DNA from: an uncultured Pelagibacteraceae bacterium | Lineage (GTDB): Bacteria; Pseudomonadota; Alphaproteobacteria; Pelagibacterales; Pelagibacteraceae | Assembly: GCA_902579985.1 (NCBI GenBank) | Contig: CACHIV010000001.1 | Coordinates: 62,001 to 126,000, forward strand | Direction of reading: 5' to 3' | Length of the DNA stretch: 64,000 nucleotides | Shown: positions 52,790-62,679 of the stretch, piece by piece | Layout: each line of letters starts with the position of its first letter | How positions within the stretch are numbered: the stretch's first letter is position 1 | Position numbers and translations under genes: made by a program | The notes under the pieces: generated by a model | Told to the model about the DNA's origin: nothing | Seen by the model: the letters and a program-made list of their open reading frames with translations, nothing else | Database searches by the model: none

Positions 52790-55459
52790 TTAAATCATAT
52801 TCCTCAAAACATACTGCAGAATTCCACCATTTTTATAGTATTCAAGCTCATTTTTTGTATCAATTCTACAGAGAGTTTTAATTTTTTTAATATCCCCTGT
52901 TGCATATTTTATCTCAACTTGCACTTTGTCTAAAGGGTTTATTCCCTTTTGAATATCGATAATAGAAATTAGTTCTGATCCCTTTAAATTTAATTTAATT
53001 CTATTAGCTCCATCTATAAATTGCAAAGGCAGTATCCCCATTCCAATTAAATTTGATCTATGAATTCTTTCAAAACTTTCTGCAATTACAACTTTAATTC
53101 CTAATAGTTTTGTTCCTTTTGCTGCCCAATCTCTTGATGATCCTGTTCCATATTCTTTACCAGCAATAACAACTAAATCAGTTCCTCTTTTTTTATATTC
53201 AACAACCGCATTGTATACGGGCATCACTTTTCCCTCAGGATATAATTTTGTAAATCCACCTTCAGTGCTTGGAGCCATCTCATTTCTTATCCTAATATTT
53301 GCAAAGGTGCCTCTCATCATAACTTCATGATTTCCTCTTCTTGAACCATAAGAATTATAGTCTTTTGGTAATACTTGATGTTTCATAAAATATTCTCCAG
53401 ATGGGCTCTCTTTTTGAATATTACCTGCTGGGGAAATGTGGTCAGTTGTTATCATATCTCCTAAAATCAATAATGGTCTTGCATCTTTAATTTCTTTGAA
53501 ACCTTCAGGTTCATCTGAAAGATTATCAAAAAAAGGTGGTTTTTTAACATAAGTTGAATTTTCTTCCCAATTATAAATACTACTTTTTTCAGTCTTAATT
53601 TGTTGCCATTGTTTTGGTCCTTTGGAGATATTTGAATATCTTTTAACAAACATTTGAGCATTTAAAGACGATTTTAAGATTTCTTCAATTTCTTTATTGC
53701 TAGGCCAAATATCTTTCATAAAAATATTATTTCCATTTATATCTTGTCCAAGCGGTTCCTTATAAAGGTCAAAACCCATATGACCTGCTAAAGCATAAGC
53801 GACAACTAGTGGAGGAGATGCTAAATAATTTGCTTTAATATATGGTGAAATTCTACCTTCAAAATTTCTATTTCCTGATAGAATTGATACTGCATAAATG
53901 TTTTCTTTTTGAATAGCCTCAACAATATTTTCAGCTAATGGACCAGAATTTCCAATACAAGTAGTACAACCATAGCCAACAAGATTAAATCCAAGTTTAT
54001 CTAAATAGGTATTTAACCCAGCTTTCTCTAAATAATCCGTAACAACTTTCGACCCAGGTGCTAATGAAGTTTTTACCCATGGTTTTACTTCAAGTCCTAA
54101 TTCTACTGCTTTTTTTGCAAGTAAACCTGCTCCGATAAGAACATTAGGATTAGAAGTGTTAGTGCAAGATGTTATTGCTGCAATTAAAATTGAACCATCT
54201 TTTATTTCATAATCTGTATTAGAAATTTTAAAAGATGAAAAATCTTTTTTTTTTGTTATTGCTGAAAAGCTTTCTTTAAAATTTGTTGAAGCTTCAGTTA
54301 ATAACACTTTGTCTTGAGGTCTTTTAGGTCCAGAGATTGTTGGAACAATAGTTGACATATTTAAAATTAAAGTATCTGTAAATTCTATATCATTACTAGC
54401 CCACAAACCTTGTGCTTTTGCATACTCCTCGACTATCTTAACTGTTAATTGATCTCTTCCTGAAAATTTTAGGTATTTTAAAGTTTCATCATCTATTGGA
54501 AAAAAACCACAGGTAGCACCATATTCTGGAGCCATATTAGCAATAGTAGCCCGATCAGCTAATGTTAAATTTTTTAATCCTTCTCCATAAAACTCAACAA
54601 ATTTTCCAACTACGCCTTTATCTCTTAACATTTTTACAATTGTCAAAACTAAATCAGTTGCAGTGGTACCTTCAGGCATTTTACCTTTAACTTCGAAGCC
54701 AATAACCTCAGGAATTAACATTGAAATTGGTTGACCTAACATGCCTGCTTCCGCTTCTATACCGCCAACTCCCCATCCTAAAACTGACAAGCCATTTACC
54801 ATAGTTGTATGACTATCTGTTCCAACTAAAGTATCTGGAAACAAATATACATCACCTTTATATTTCTCTGACCAAACTACTTTTGATAAATATTCTAAAT
54901 TAACCTGATGGCAAATACCTGTGCCTGGAGGCACAATTCTAAAATTATTAAAAGCTTGTTGCCCCCATTTCAAAAAAGAATATCTTTCACCATTTCTTTT
55001 AAATTCTATATCTACATTTTTTTCAAACGAATCTGGCTTAGAAGATCGGTCTACTTGAACTGAATGATCTATAACTAAATCAACTGAAGAAAGTGGATTT
55101 ATAGTATTTGGATCTTTATTTTTTTTTTTTACAGCTTCTCGCATTGCAGCTAAATCTGCTACCGCTGGTATACCAGTATAATCTTGTAATAAAACTCTTG
55201 CTGGTCTATATGCAATTTCTGTAGTAGATTTTTTTTCATCTATCCAATTTTTTATTGCTTTTATTTGGGCTTTATTTACAGATAAATCATCCTCATATCT
55301 AAGTAAATTTTCCAAAAGTACCTTTAATGATTTTGGCAACTTTGAAATATTATTTAGCCCATTTTTTTCAGCTTCAATTAGAGAATAAAATTTATAATTC
55401 TTTCCATTAATATTAATAGATTTCAAAGATTTATAAGAATTTTTATTTCCTGGTTTCAT
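52790..55459 (-). CDS. acnA: Aconitate hydratase (AcnA type)
   Basis: 889 aa, normal AcnA length. Fe-S ligands in AAITSCTNTSNPNVLIGAG and GYGCTTCIGNSGPL, substrate region DSHTTMVNGLSVLGWGVGGI, and the C-terminal swivel domain with GKEYGTGSSRDWAAKGTKLL. It isomerises citrate and isocitrate in the TCA cycle. It heads a leftward operon acnA-yfgM-bamB-cupin-rseP. Confidence 0.97.
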   Translation of the reverse strand: MKPGNKNSYKSLKSININGKNYKFYSLIEAEKNGLNNISKLPKSLKVLLENLLRYEDDLSVNKAQIKAIKNWIDEKKSTTEIAYRPARVLLQDYTGIPAVADLAAMREAVKKKNKDPNTINPLSSVDLVIDHSVQVDRSSKPDSFEKNVDIEFKRNGERYSFLKWGQQAFNNFRIVPPGTGICHQVNLEYLSKVVWSEKYKGDVYLFPDTLVGTDSHTTMVNGLSVLGWGVGGIEAEAGMLGQPISMLIPEVIGFEVKGKMPEGTTATDLVLTIVKMLRDKGVVGKFVEFYGEGLKNLTLADRATIANMAPEYGATCGFFPIDDETLKYLKFSGRDQLTVKIVEEYAKAQGLWASNDIEFTDTLILNMSTIVPTISGPKRPQDKVLLTEASTNFKESFSAITKKKDFSSFKISNTDYEIKDGSILIAAITSCTNTSNPNVLIGAGLLAKKAVELGLEVKPWVKTSLAPGSKVVTDYLEKAGLNTYLDKLGFNLVGYGCTTCIGNSGPLAENIVEAIQKENIYAVSILSGNRNFEGRISPYIKANYLASPPLVVAYALAGHMGFDLYKEPLGQDINGNNIFMKDIWPSNKEIEEILKSSLNAQMFVKRYSNISKGPKQWQQIKTEKSSIYNWEENSTYVKKPPFFDNLSDEPEGFKEIKDARPLLILGDMITTDHISPAGNIQKESPSGEYFMKHQVLPKDYNSYGSRRGNHEVMMRGTFANIRIRNEMAPSTEGGFTKLYPEGKVMPVYNAVVEYKKRGTDLVVIAGKEYGTGSSRDWAAKGTKLLGIKVVIAESFERIHRSNLIGMGILPLQFIDGANRIKLNLKGSELISIIDIQKGINPLDKVQVEIKYATGDIKKIKTLCRIDTKNELEYYKNGGILQYVLRNMI

Positions 55460-55505
55460 AAGTATATATTATATAGTTTATTTCGGCTAAATTATGAATC
55501 TAAAA

Positions 55506-56096
55506 TTATAGATAAAATGTTACAATACAAGCCAATAAGAAAGATGACATAACATAATTAAATACCTTAATAAATTTCTCATTTGTCGCAAATCTTCTAA
55601 AAAATTTACCAACAAAAGTCCAAAAAGTAATACTTATTAGTGCGCACAAGAATGAAACAAGAATTACCCAAAATGAATAATTTACAAAATTACTTCCACT
55701 TTCAACATAAGTAGAAACAATAATTATTGCTACAATTACTCCTTTTGGATTCAAAAACTGAAAAAAAAATGTTTCTATAAATTTAACTGGATTTTCTTTT
55801 TTTTTTTCTTTTAGATTTTGAGAAAATGCTATTTTATAAGCCAAATAAACTAGAAAAATTGATCCAGAAAATTTCAATACTTCTTGAATTAATGGATAGA
55901 GCTTAAAAATATTTATTAAACCAAAATTTAATACACACACTACTGAAGTAAATCCAAAAATTACCCCTAACATATGTGGAAAAGTTTTTACTACTCCAAA
56001 ATTGAATCCAGAATAAGATGCAACTATATTATTTGGACCTGGTGAACAACTTGTACCTAACATAAATAATGATAACGACAAAAGCTCAGGGTGCAT
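55506..56096 (-). CDS. LysE/RhtB family exporter
   Basis: 196 aa, six helices. LGTSCSPGPNNIVASYSGFN is the LysE signature (SPGPN), followed by FPHMLGVIFGFTSVVCVLNF, and FFFQFLNPKGVIVAIIIVST with the conserved NPK. LysE proteins export amino acids or related metabolites. It lies 4 bases after the csaA gene. The substrate is not predictable. Confidence 0.88.
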   Translation of the reverse strand: MHPELLSLSLFMLGTSCSPGPNNIVASYSGFNFGVVKTFPHMLGVIFGFTSVVCVLNFGLINIFKLYPLIQEVLKFSGSIFLVYLAYKIAFSQNLKEKKKENPVKFIETFFFQFLNPKGVIVAIIIVSTYVESGSNFVNYSFWVILVSFLCALISITFWTFVGKFFRRFATNEKFIKVFNYVMSSFLLACIVTFYL

Positions 56097-56100
56097 AAAA

Positions 56101-56442
56101 TTAAGCTATTGGCAAACCATCTTCTACTTTTTGAGATGGATGAACTAAAATTACTTTGCCCTCTTTATCAATTGAGCCTAAAATTAAAACTTGTGAAACT
56201 ACACCAGCAATATTCTTTTCAGCGAAATTACAAATACCTATTACTTGTTTTCCTTTTAAATTTTCTTCATTATAATAATGAGTAATTTGAGCAGAAGATT
56301 TTTTAATACCTATATCTTTTCCAAAATCAACTTCTATTACTAAAGAGGGTTTTCTTGCTTTTTCATTTTTTTTTACTGATATCACAGTTCCAGCTCTAAT
56401 ATCAACTTTATCAAAAATATCGTAAGTTATTTGTTCTTTCAT
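56101..56442 (-). CDS. csaA: CsaA-like tRNA-binding domain protein
   Basis: 113 aa. A stand-alone OB-fold tRNA-binding domain: DIFDKVDIRAGTVISVKKNE, PSLVIEVDFGKDIGIKKSSA, and VVSQVLILGSIDKEGKVILV. CsaA is described as a secretion-related chaperone in Bacillus; the same domain occurs in MetRS and Arc1p. It probably acts on tRNA or unfolded proteins. Operonic with the lysE gene; divergent from argE. Confidence 0.88.
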   Translation of the reverse strand: MKEQITYDIFDKVDIRAGTVISVKKNEKARKPSLVIEVDFGKDIGIKKSSAQITHYYNEENLKGKQVIGICNFAEKNIAGVVSQVLILGSIDKEGKVILVHPSQKVEDGLPIA

Positions 56443-56471
56443 AAATGCAGTATATATATTAATTATTGGTA

Positions 56472-57662
56472 ATGAGTACAGAAATTAATTTAGAAAAATT
56501 ATACAATAATTCAGTAAAAATTTTATCCGATCTTATTAGTTTTAAAACAATTTCTGGAGAAGATAATAGTGCTTTAATCAATTATTGTGAGGATTTTCTT
56601 CAAAAACTTGGTGCTACATCTTTTAAAACTTATGATAAAGAAAAGAAAAGAGTAAATCTCTTTGCAACTATTAAAGCAAAAAAAATAAATGGTACTAAGC
56701 CGATAATTTTATCTGGGCATACTGATACTGTGCCTGTTTCTAAAAGTTGGAGTACTGACCCATTTAAAGCTACAATCAAAGATAATAAACTTTATGGAAG
56801 AGGGGCATGCGATATGAAAGGTTTTATTGCTTGTGTATTAGCCTTCGCACCAATTTATTCAAAATCAAATCTAAATAGAGATATTCATTTTTCATTTACT
56901 TTTGATGAAGAGACAGCATGTCTAGGAGCTCCAATTTTGATTCAAGAACTTAAAAAAAGAAAAATTCAAGATGGAATATGTATTATTGGAGAACCAACCA
57001 AAATGAAAATTATAGATGCTCACAAAGGTTGTTATGAATACACAACTTACTTTGAAGGATTAGCTGGTCATAGTTCAGAACCTCACAAAGGAGTTAGTGC
57101 TGTAGAATTTGCAACAAAATATGCAAATAAATTAATTGAGCTAAGAGAAGAATTAAAAAAAAGAACTCCAAAAGACTCCATTTTTGATCCTCCTTTCTCA
57201 ACTTTACAAGTAGGAGGTATATTTGGAGGAATTGCTCATAATGTTATCGCAGATAAATGCTACATTAATTGGGAAACAAGACCAGTAGTTAAAGAAGATG
57301 GAGTATATTTGAATAAAGAAATAGACAAATATGCAAATGAGGTGCTTTTGCCAGAGATGAAAAAAATATTTCCAAAATCAAATATTAAAAAAGAAATTAT
57401 TGGTGAAGTTATTGGATTTGATAGAGTAAAAGAATCAGAGGCTTGTGATTTAGTCTCAAGTTTAACTGGTGATAACTCAAGAGAAGTAGTTTCTTTTGGA
57501 ACAGAAGCAGGTTTGTTTCAAGAAATTGGGATAAGTACAGTTGTTTGTGGCCCAGGTTCAATCGAGCAAGCGCATAAAGTTGATGAATTTATAGAACTCA
57601 ACGAACTAAAAAAATGTTTAAAATTTCTTGATGGAATTAAAAAAAAATTTACTGTAAATTAA
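56472..57662 (+). CDS. argE: Acetylornithine deacetylase-like M20 peptidase
   Basis: 396 aa from the ATG at 56472; an in-frame TTG two codons earlier is less likely. Metal-binding SGHTDTVPVSKSWSTDP, GRGACDMKGFIACV, FTFDEETACLGAP and the dimerisation lid around GLAGHSSEPHKG are ArgE/DapE features. ArgE makes ornithine from N-acetylornithine. The convergent aldehyde dehydrogenase and agmatinase make amino-acid or guanidino degradation an alternative setting. The specific substrate is a best guess. Confidence 0.84.
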   Translation: MSTEINLEKLYNNSVKILSDLISFKTISGEDNSALINYCEDFLQKLGATSFKTYDKEKKRVNLFATIKAKKINGTKPIILSGHTDTVPVSKSWSTDPFKATIKDNKLYGRGACDMKGFIACVLAFAPIYSKSNLNRDIHFSFTFDEETACLGAPILIQELKKRKIQDGICIIGEPTKMKIIDAHKGCYEYTTYFEGLAGHSSEPHKGVSAVEFATKYANKLIELREELKKRTPKDSIFDPPFSTLQVGGIFGGIAHNVIADKCYINWETRPVVKEDGVYLNKEIDKYANEVLLPEMKKIFPKSNIKKEIIGEVIGFDRVKESEACDLVSSLTGDNSREVVSFGTEAGLFQEIGISTVVCGPGSIEQAHKVDEFIELNELKKCLKFLDGIKKKFTVN

Positions 57663-59092
57663 CTCCAACCACCTACTGATTTTACTTCTAGAAATTCTTC
57701 AAGACCATGTTCTCCAGCTTCTCTTCCAATCCCAGAGTGTTTAAATCCACCAAATGGAGCATCAACTGCAATACCTGCACCATTAACATCAACCATTCCT
57801 GATCTTAATTTTCTAGCAACTCTTTTAACTTTTTCTTTATCTTGGGTTTGAATATAATTTGTTAAACCATAAGGAGTATCATTAGCAATTTGAATTGCTT
57901 CCTCTTCAGTATCGAATGACATTACTGATAATACTGGTCCAAAAATTTCTGTTCTTGCAACTTCCATATTATTATTTACATCTGCAAATACAGTGGGTTT
58001 AACAAAATAACCTTTATCTAAACCTATCGGTTTACCAGGTCCGCCTGCAATTAATTTGGCACCTTCATCTATTCCTTTTTTAATTAAAGTTTGAATTTTA
58101 TTATATTGAGTTTCAGAAATTACTGGACCTATATGCTCTCCCTCTTTTTGTGGATCGCCTACTTGAAAATTTTCTGTATATTTTTTTAATCTTTCTATAG
58201 CTTCGTTGTAGATAGATTTTTCAACTAACATTCTTGTGGGAGCATTACATGATTGACCAGAATTTCTAAAACATCTTAATGCGCCTCTTTCAATTGCATC
58301 AGGGTCAGCATCTTTAAATATAATATTAGCACCTTTTCCACCCAATTCTAAACTTACTCTTTTAAAATCTTTTGCAGCATTTTGTGAAATCAAAGCTCCT
58401 GCTCTCGTAGACCCAGTAAAAGAAATCATATTTACATCTGGATGACTAGTTAGTGCATCACCAGTAGTGGCTCCATCTCCATTAACTAAATTAAATACAC
58501 CTGCAGGAAATTTAGTTTCATCAATGAGCTCGGCAAGTATCATAGACGATAATGGTGCGAGTTCAGATGGTTTTAGTATCATTGTGCACCCAGAAGCCAA
58601 TGCTGGTATCACTTTTAAACATACTTGGTTCATAGGCCAATTCCAAGGTGTAATTAATGCGCAAACACCTTTAGGTTCATAAATCAACCTTTGGTCAGGG
58701 GCATGATCTCCTAATACTTTTTCAAATTCGAAATTTTTCAAATACCTAATAAAAGATTTTTGATGACTAGCACCAGTTCCTGCTTGTAATTTAATTGCAA
58801 AATCTTTTGGAGCTCCCATTTCAATAGTAATTGCATTTGCAATATCTGCCCATCTTCTTTTATAATTTTCATATAATTTTTCTAATAATTTTATTCTCTC
58901 CTCTTTCAAAGAAAATGACCAAGACTCATAAGCTTTTTTTGCAGATCTTACAGCTAAATCCACATCTTCTTTATTACCCAGAGTTATAATTGCACAATCT
59001 TCTTCAGTTGCAGGATTTATTACTTTAATCTCTTTTTTACTTTTTGGTATTACCCATTTTCCATCGATATAAAAATTTTTTTTATTTTCCAT
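57659..59092 (-). CDS. NAD(P)-dependent aldehyde dehydrogenase
   Basis: 477 aa. Asn151 in ITPWNWPMNQ, catalytic Glu249 (LELGGKG) and Cys282 (NSGQSCNAPTRM) are all present. It converts an aldehyde to its acid. It lies 20 bases downstream of the agmatinase gene on the same strand, so 4-aminobutyraldehyde or 4-guanidinobutyraldehyde are reasonable substrates, but betaine-aldehyde type activity cannot be excluded. It overlaps the convergent argE end by 4 bases. Confidence 0.9.
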   Translation of the reverse strand: MENKKNFYIDGKWVIPKSKKEIKVINPATEEDCAIITLGNKEDVDLAVRSAKKAYESWSFSLKEERIKLLEKLYENYKRRWADIANAITIEMGAPKDFAIKLQAGTGASHQKSFIRYLKNFEFEKVLGDHAPDQRLIYEPKGVCALITPWNWPMNQVCLKVIPALASGCTMILKPSELAPLSSMILAELIDETKFPAGVFNLVNGDGATTGDALTSHPDVNMISFTGSTRAGALISQNAAKDFKRVSLELGGKGANIIFKDADPDAIERGALRCFRNSGQSCNAPTRMLVEKSIYNEAIERLKKYTENFQVGDPQKEGEHIGPVISETQYNKIQTLIKKGIDEGAKLIAGGPGKPIGLDKGYFVKPTVFADVNNNMEVARTEIFGPVLSVMSFDTEEEAIQIANDTPYGLTNYIQTQDKEKVKRVARKLRSGMVDVNGAGIAVDAPFGGFKHSGIGREAGEHGLEEFLEVKSVGGWS

Positions 59093-59112
59093 ATCAGACT
59101 CCTAACCTTTCT

Positions 59113-60072
59113 TTACTTTTTTGCAAATAAATTTGTTAATTCATAAACAATTGTTGCGGCAGCCAAAGAAGTAACTTCAGCATGGTCGTAAGCTGGCGAA
59201 ACTTCAACAACATCTGCTGAAATTAAATTTAGTCCAGATAATCCTCTTATTACGTTAACAATTTCTCTTGTTGTCATGCCTGCTATCTCTGGTGTACCAG
59301 TTCCTGGAGCAAAAGCTGGATCAAGAACATCTATGTCAATTGATAAATATAGCGGTTTATTACCTACTCTATTTCTTATTCTCTCAACTATTTTATCAGT
59401 GCCTTGAGTTTGAAATTCATCACAATGTATAATTTTGAAACCAAACTCTTCATCATTTTTTATATCATCTCTGCTATATAGTGGGCCTCTAATACCAACA
59501 TGCATTGAAGCATCATCTAAAAATAAATTTTCTTCTCTAGCTCTTCTAAAAGGAGTTCCATGAGTATAAGGGGCACCAAAGTAAGTATCCCAAGTGTCTA
59601 AATGAGCATCAAAATGTACTAAAGCAACTGGACCGTTATTAATTTTATTCATTGCTCTAAGTAATGGTAAAGCAATAGTATGATCACCTCCTAAACTAAT
59701 AATTCCGCCTACTTTATTTAATATTGCTTTAGCGCCTTCCTCAATTTGTTTTATAGCCTCATTTATATTAAATGGATTACAGGAAATATCGCCAGCATCT
59801 GCAACTTGTTGAACTTTGAAAGGCTCAACATCATAACTTGGATGATAATTTGTTCTTAAATGTCTAGATGCCTGTCTTATGCTCATAGGGCCAAAACGTG
59901 CTCCTGGTCTATAACTTGTACCGGCATCAAAAGGAATTCCGATAATTGCAACATCACAATTTTCTACATCTCTCAATTCAGGTAATCTTGCAAAAGTTGA
60001 GGGTCCAGCAAATCTTGGTACTTTAGTTCCACTTACTGGTTGAATAGGATCTTTATAACTTTTTTTTTTCAT
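59113..60072 (-). CDS. speB: Agmatinase-family ureohydrolase
   Basis: 319 aa. Binuclear Mn sites: GGIISLGGDHTIALPLLRAM, VHFDAHLDTWDTYFG and SIDIDVLDPAFAPGTGTPEI. N-terminal GIPFDAGTSYRPGARFGP is typical of agmatinase and guanidinobutyrase. It hydrolyses agmatine or 4-guanidinobutyrate to urea and putrescine or GABA. The downstream aldehyde dehydrogenase would continue the path. Substrate choice between guanidino compounds is open. Confidence 0.9.
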   Translation of the reverse strand: MKKKSYKDPIQPVSGTKVPRFAGPSTFARLPELRDVENCDVAIIGIPFDAGTSYRPGARFGPMSIRQASRHLRTNYHPSYDVEPFKVQQVADAGDISCNPFNINEAIKQIEEGAKAILNKVGGIISLGGDHTIALPLLRAMNKINNGPVALVHFDAHLDTWDTYFGAPYTHGTPFRRAREENLFLDDASMHVGIRGPLYSRDDIKNDEEFGFKIIHCDEFQTQGTDKIVERIRNRVGNKPLYLSIDIDVLDPAFAPGTGTPEIAGMTTREIVNVIRGLSGLNLISADVVEVSPAYDHAEVTSLAAATIVYELTNLFAKK

Positions 60073-60126
60073 TATAAAAACTCTATCACATTCTTACAAA
60101 TTGGAATATCTTCAATAGTAATAATT

Positions 60127-60849
60127 ATGAAATTATTTAAGTTAATTTTATTGTGTTTTTTTTTAATTTATCATGTTAAGGCAGATACCATTTATGATTT
60201 AATAAAGATCCCAAATCTTGAGATTTATAATATCAAAACAGAAAATAAATTGAGATATCTTTATGCTAAACGACCATTTACAATTGGGATAGATAATAAT
60301 ATCAAATGTTATAAATCTTCAAAGCGAGACTTAGATCAAAAATATAGAATAATAAAAAATAATTTAAATAGATATCCTAAAAATTTTTTAAAAAAAATTA
60401 ATCTAAAATATATTGTTCTTTGTGAAGACTTATCAATTTCTGGCGTAAATACTGCTGGAATACCTGATAATAAATTAAAAACTTTAATTTTAGATATTAA
60501 ATTTGATGAAAAATATTTTGAAAGAGTGATACATCATGAAGTATTTCATATAATAAATGATAGTTTTAAAAATATTTTTAATGAAAAAACTTGGTCAAGT
60601 TTTAATCCTGTTAATTTTAATTATGCGAAATGTTCAACTTGTACAAAAAAATTGGGTTTAGACACCAATTCAAAACCTAAAGGATTTATAACTGAATATT
60701 CGGAATCAACTGCATCTGAAGATATGGCTGAAGTTTTTTCTCACTTAATGCATGGAAGTTTACCACTCAAAATTGATCCTATTCTTCAAAAAAAGATAGA
60801 ATTTATTAAGTTTAACATACTTAAAATTGATAAAAATTTTATCTTATGA
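60127..60849 (+). CDS. Secreted putative zinc metallopeptidase (HExxH)
   Basis: 240 aa from the ATG at 60127, chosen because it gives a signal peptide (MKLFKLILLCFFLIYHVKAD); an earlier ATG at 60040 lies inside the divergent agmatinase start. HHEVFH at 136-141 contains HExxH (His137, Glu138, His141), and EDMAEVFSHLMHG supplies a likely third ligand Glu202. Two Cys-x-x-Cys cysteines (CSTC, near 169-172) may form a disulfide. No family name is certain. It overlaps the cyclophilin gene by 4 bases. Confidence 0.7.
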   Translation: MKLFKLILLCFFLIYHVKADTIYDLIKIPNLEIYNIKTENKLRYLYAKRPFTIGIDNNIKCYKSSKRDLDQKYRIIKNNLNRYPKNFLKKINLKYIVLCEDLSISGVNTAGIPDNKLKTLILDIKFDEKYFERVIHHEVFHIINDSFKNIFNEKTWSSFNPVNFNYAKCSTCTKKLGLDTNSKPKGFITEYSESTASEDMAEVFSHLMHGSLPLKIDPILQKKIEFIKFNILKIDKNFIL

Positions 60850-61490
60850 TTGAAAAAATAAAAGCCTCAACATCAGAAAAAATAATATTTACATTTGTTC
60901 TGATATTGGGCTTATTTTCAATAACTTCTTTTTTTTTATTAAAAGATAAATGTTTATTTATAAAAAATTATGATCCACAAAAAATAAATTTTAAAAATCC
61001 AAACAATATTGCAATTCTTAATGTCGGTTGTGGCAATGTAATAATTGAATTATATCCACAAATCTCTCCAAATGGAGTTGAAAGATTCAAAACTTTAATA
61101 AAATCAAAAGCATATGACGATGTTGCTTTTCATAGAGTAATAAAAGGTAAACTTGTTCAAGCAGGTGATCTAGAGTTTGGAAAAAAAGGTAATATTAATT
61201 ATACAAAAATTGGAACAGGCCAATCAGGTTTAGGAACAATAAAATCTGAGATTGATAAAGAATTCAATTATAGTAAAGGAAGTGTAGGATTGGCTAGATC
61301 TTTAAAATACAATACTGAAGATAGTCAATTTTTTATTATTCTACAGGATGAACCTTTGTATGAAGGAGAATATACACCGATTGGTAGAGTAATATACGGA
61401 ATAGAAGTCTTGAATAAAATAAAATATTTAGATAAATCTGAATACGTATTAAGGCCTGATTTTATCAATTCCTTAAAAATGTTTAAATAA
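60846..61490 (+). CDS. Membrane-anchored cyclophilin-type peptidyl-prolyl isomerase
   Basis: 214 aa. One N-terminal helix (about 15-33), then a cyclophilin domain: VIIELYPQISPNGVERFKTL, YDDVAFHRVIKGKLVQAGD (FHRV catalytic region), GLARSLKYNTEDSQFFIILQ and GRVIYGIEVLNKI. It would assist folding in the periplasm. Coupled to the metallopeptidase gene by a 4-base overlap. Confidence 0.88.
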   Translation: MIEKIKASTSEKIIFTFVLILGLFSITSFFLLKDKCLFIKNYDPQKINFKNPNNIAILNVGCGNVIIELYPQISPNGVERFKTLIKSKAYDDVAFHRVIKGKLVQAGDLEFGKKGNINYTKIGTGQSGLGTIKSEIDKEFNYSKGSVGLARSLKYNTEDSQFFIILQDEPLYEGEYTPIGRVIYGIEVLNKIKYLDKSEYVLRPDFINSLKMFK

Positions 61491-61561
61491 GCTTATAAAC
61501 CTTAACAATTTTAGTTAATATTTAACTTTTTTTATTATTTAAAGTTTGATTAAATTATTAA

Positions 61562-62668
61562 ATGAAAAAAAAGGGTGGAAAAAAAAAGAATAAAAAAAAA
61601 TTTGATAAAGAAAAAATTATTGAAGAACCATTAAAAATTTTAAAAAAAATTAGTTCTTTCTCTTTAAACAAAACATTTGATAGCTTAAAAGAAAAAATAA
61701 AAAAAGCTGAGATAGAAAGAGCTAAATCTCAAAAAAAAGAAAAAATTAGAGAGGCTAAAAAAGAAAAATTAGAACTTAAAAGACAAAAAATAGAAGAGGC
61801 AAAAGAAATAAAAAGAGAGCATTTACAAAAAATAAAAGAAGAAAAACAAAGAATAATAGATCAAGAAAAACAAAGATACAAACTTGAAAAACAACAGCAA
61901 CAAATAGAAAAACAAAAAATTAAGATTGAACAACAAAGAATTAAAACTGAAGAACAAAAATTAAAAGATGAGGCTGATAAAAAGATAAGAGAAGATAATT
62001 TAAGATTAAAAGAAGAAAAGTTAAGACTAGAATTCTTAGAAAAACAAAGAATAAGACAAGAAAAACAAAAAGAAAGAGTAGAACAAGAAAGACTAAAAAA
62101 AATTGAAAGAGAAAAAATCGAAGAAGAAAAAAGAAGAGTAAGAGAAGAAAAACAAAGATTAAAAGATATTGAAATTAATAAACAAAAAGAAGAACAATAT
62201 AGATTAGATGAGGAAGAACGTAAATTACAATACCAAGAACAAAAGTTAAAAGAAGCAGAACAGAGATTAAAAGATATTGAAGCTCAAAGATTAAGAGAAA
62301 TTGAAATTCAAAAATTAAAAGAAGCGGATCAATTAAGAAATAAAGAAGAAGAACTTAAATTGAAAGAGCAAGAAGAAATTGAGGAATTAAAAGCCTTAAA
62401 ACTTAAAGCAGAAGAAAATAAGAAAAGGGAAGAAGAGCAAAAAAAAAGAGAGGAAGAAATTAGAATTCAGGAATTAAAAGAACAAAAAGTAAAAGAAGCT
62501 AAAATTGAAGAAGAAATTAGAAGAAAAGTGGAAGATGAGAGAATTAAAGAATGGGAAAGAAAATTTGATGAAGAGCAAAAAAAGAAAGAAGAAGAGCTAT
62601 TAAGAAAAATTGAAGAAAGAGAAAATAAAATAAAGCAACAAACTACAAAAGATCATTCTAATAACTAG
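61562..62668 (+). CDS. Highly charged Lys/Glu/Gln/Arg-rich coiled-coil protein, unknown
   Basis: 368 aa. After a basic start (KKKGGKKKNKKKFDKEK) the rest is almost one long helix of Glu, Lys, Arg, Gln and Leu with recurrent short units such as EKQRIK, EEKLRL and EERIKE; there are no cysteines, few aromatic residues and no membrane segment. A long single alpha-helix or coiled coil is expected. No enzymatic motif. The DNA is also simple-repeat-like. It may be structural or nucleic-acid associated. Confidence 0.7.
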   Translation: MKKKGGKKKNKKKFDKEKIIEEPLKILKKISSFSLNKTFDSLKEKIKKAEIERAKSQKKEKIREAKKEKLELKRQKIEEAKEIKREHLQKIKEEKQRIIDQEKQRYKLEKQQQQIEKQKIKIEQQRIKTEEQKLKDEADKKIREDNLRLKEEKLRLEFLEKQRIRQEKQKERVEQERLKKIEREKIEEEKRRVREEKQRLKDIEINKQKEEQYRLDEEERKLQYQEQKLKEAEQRLKDIEAQRLREIEIQKLKEADQLRNKEEELKLKEQEEIEELKALKLKAEENKKREEEQKKREEEIRIQELKEQKVKEAKIEEEIRRKVEDERIKEWERKFDEEQKKKEEELLRKIEERENKIKQQTTKDHSNN

Positions 62669-62679
62669 TATAATTAAAT

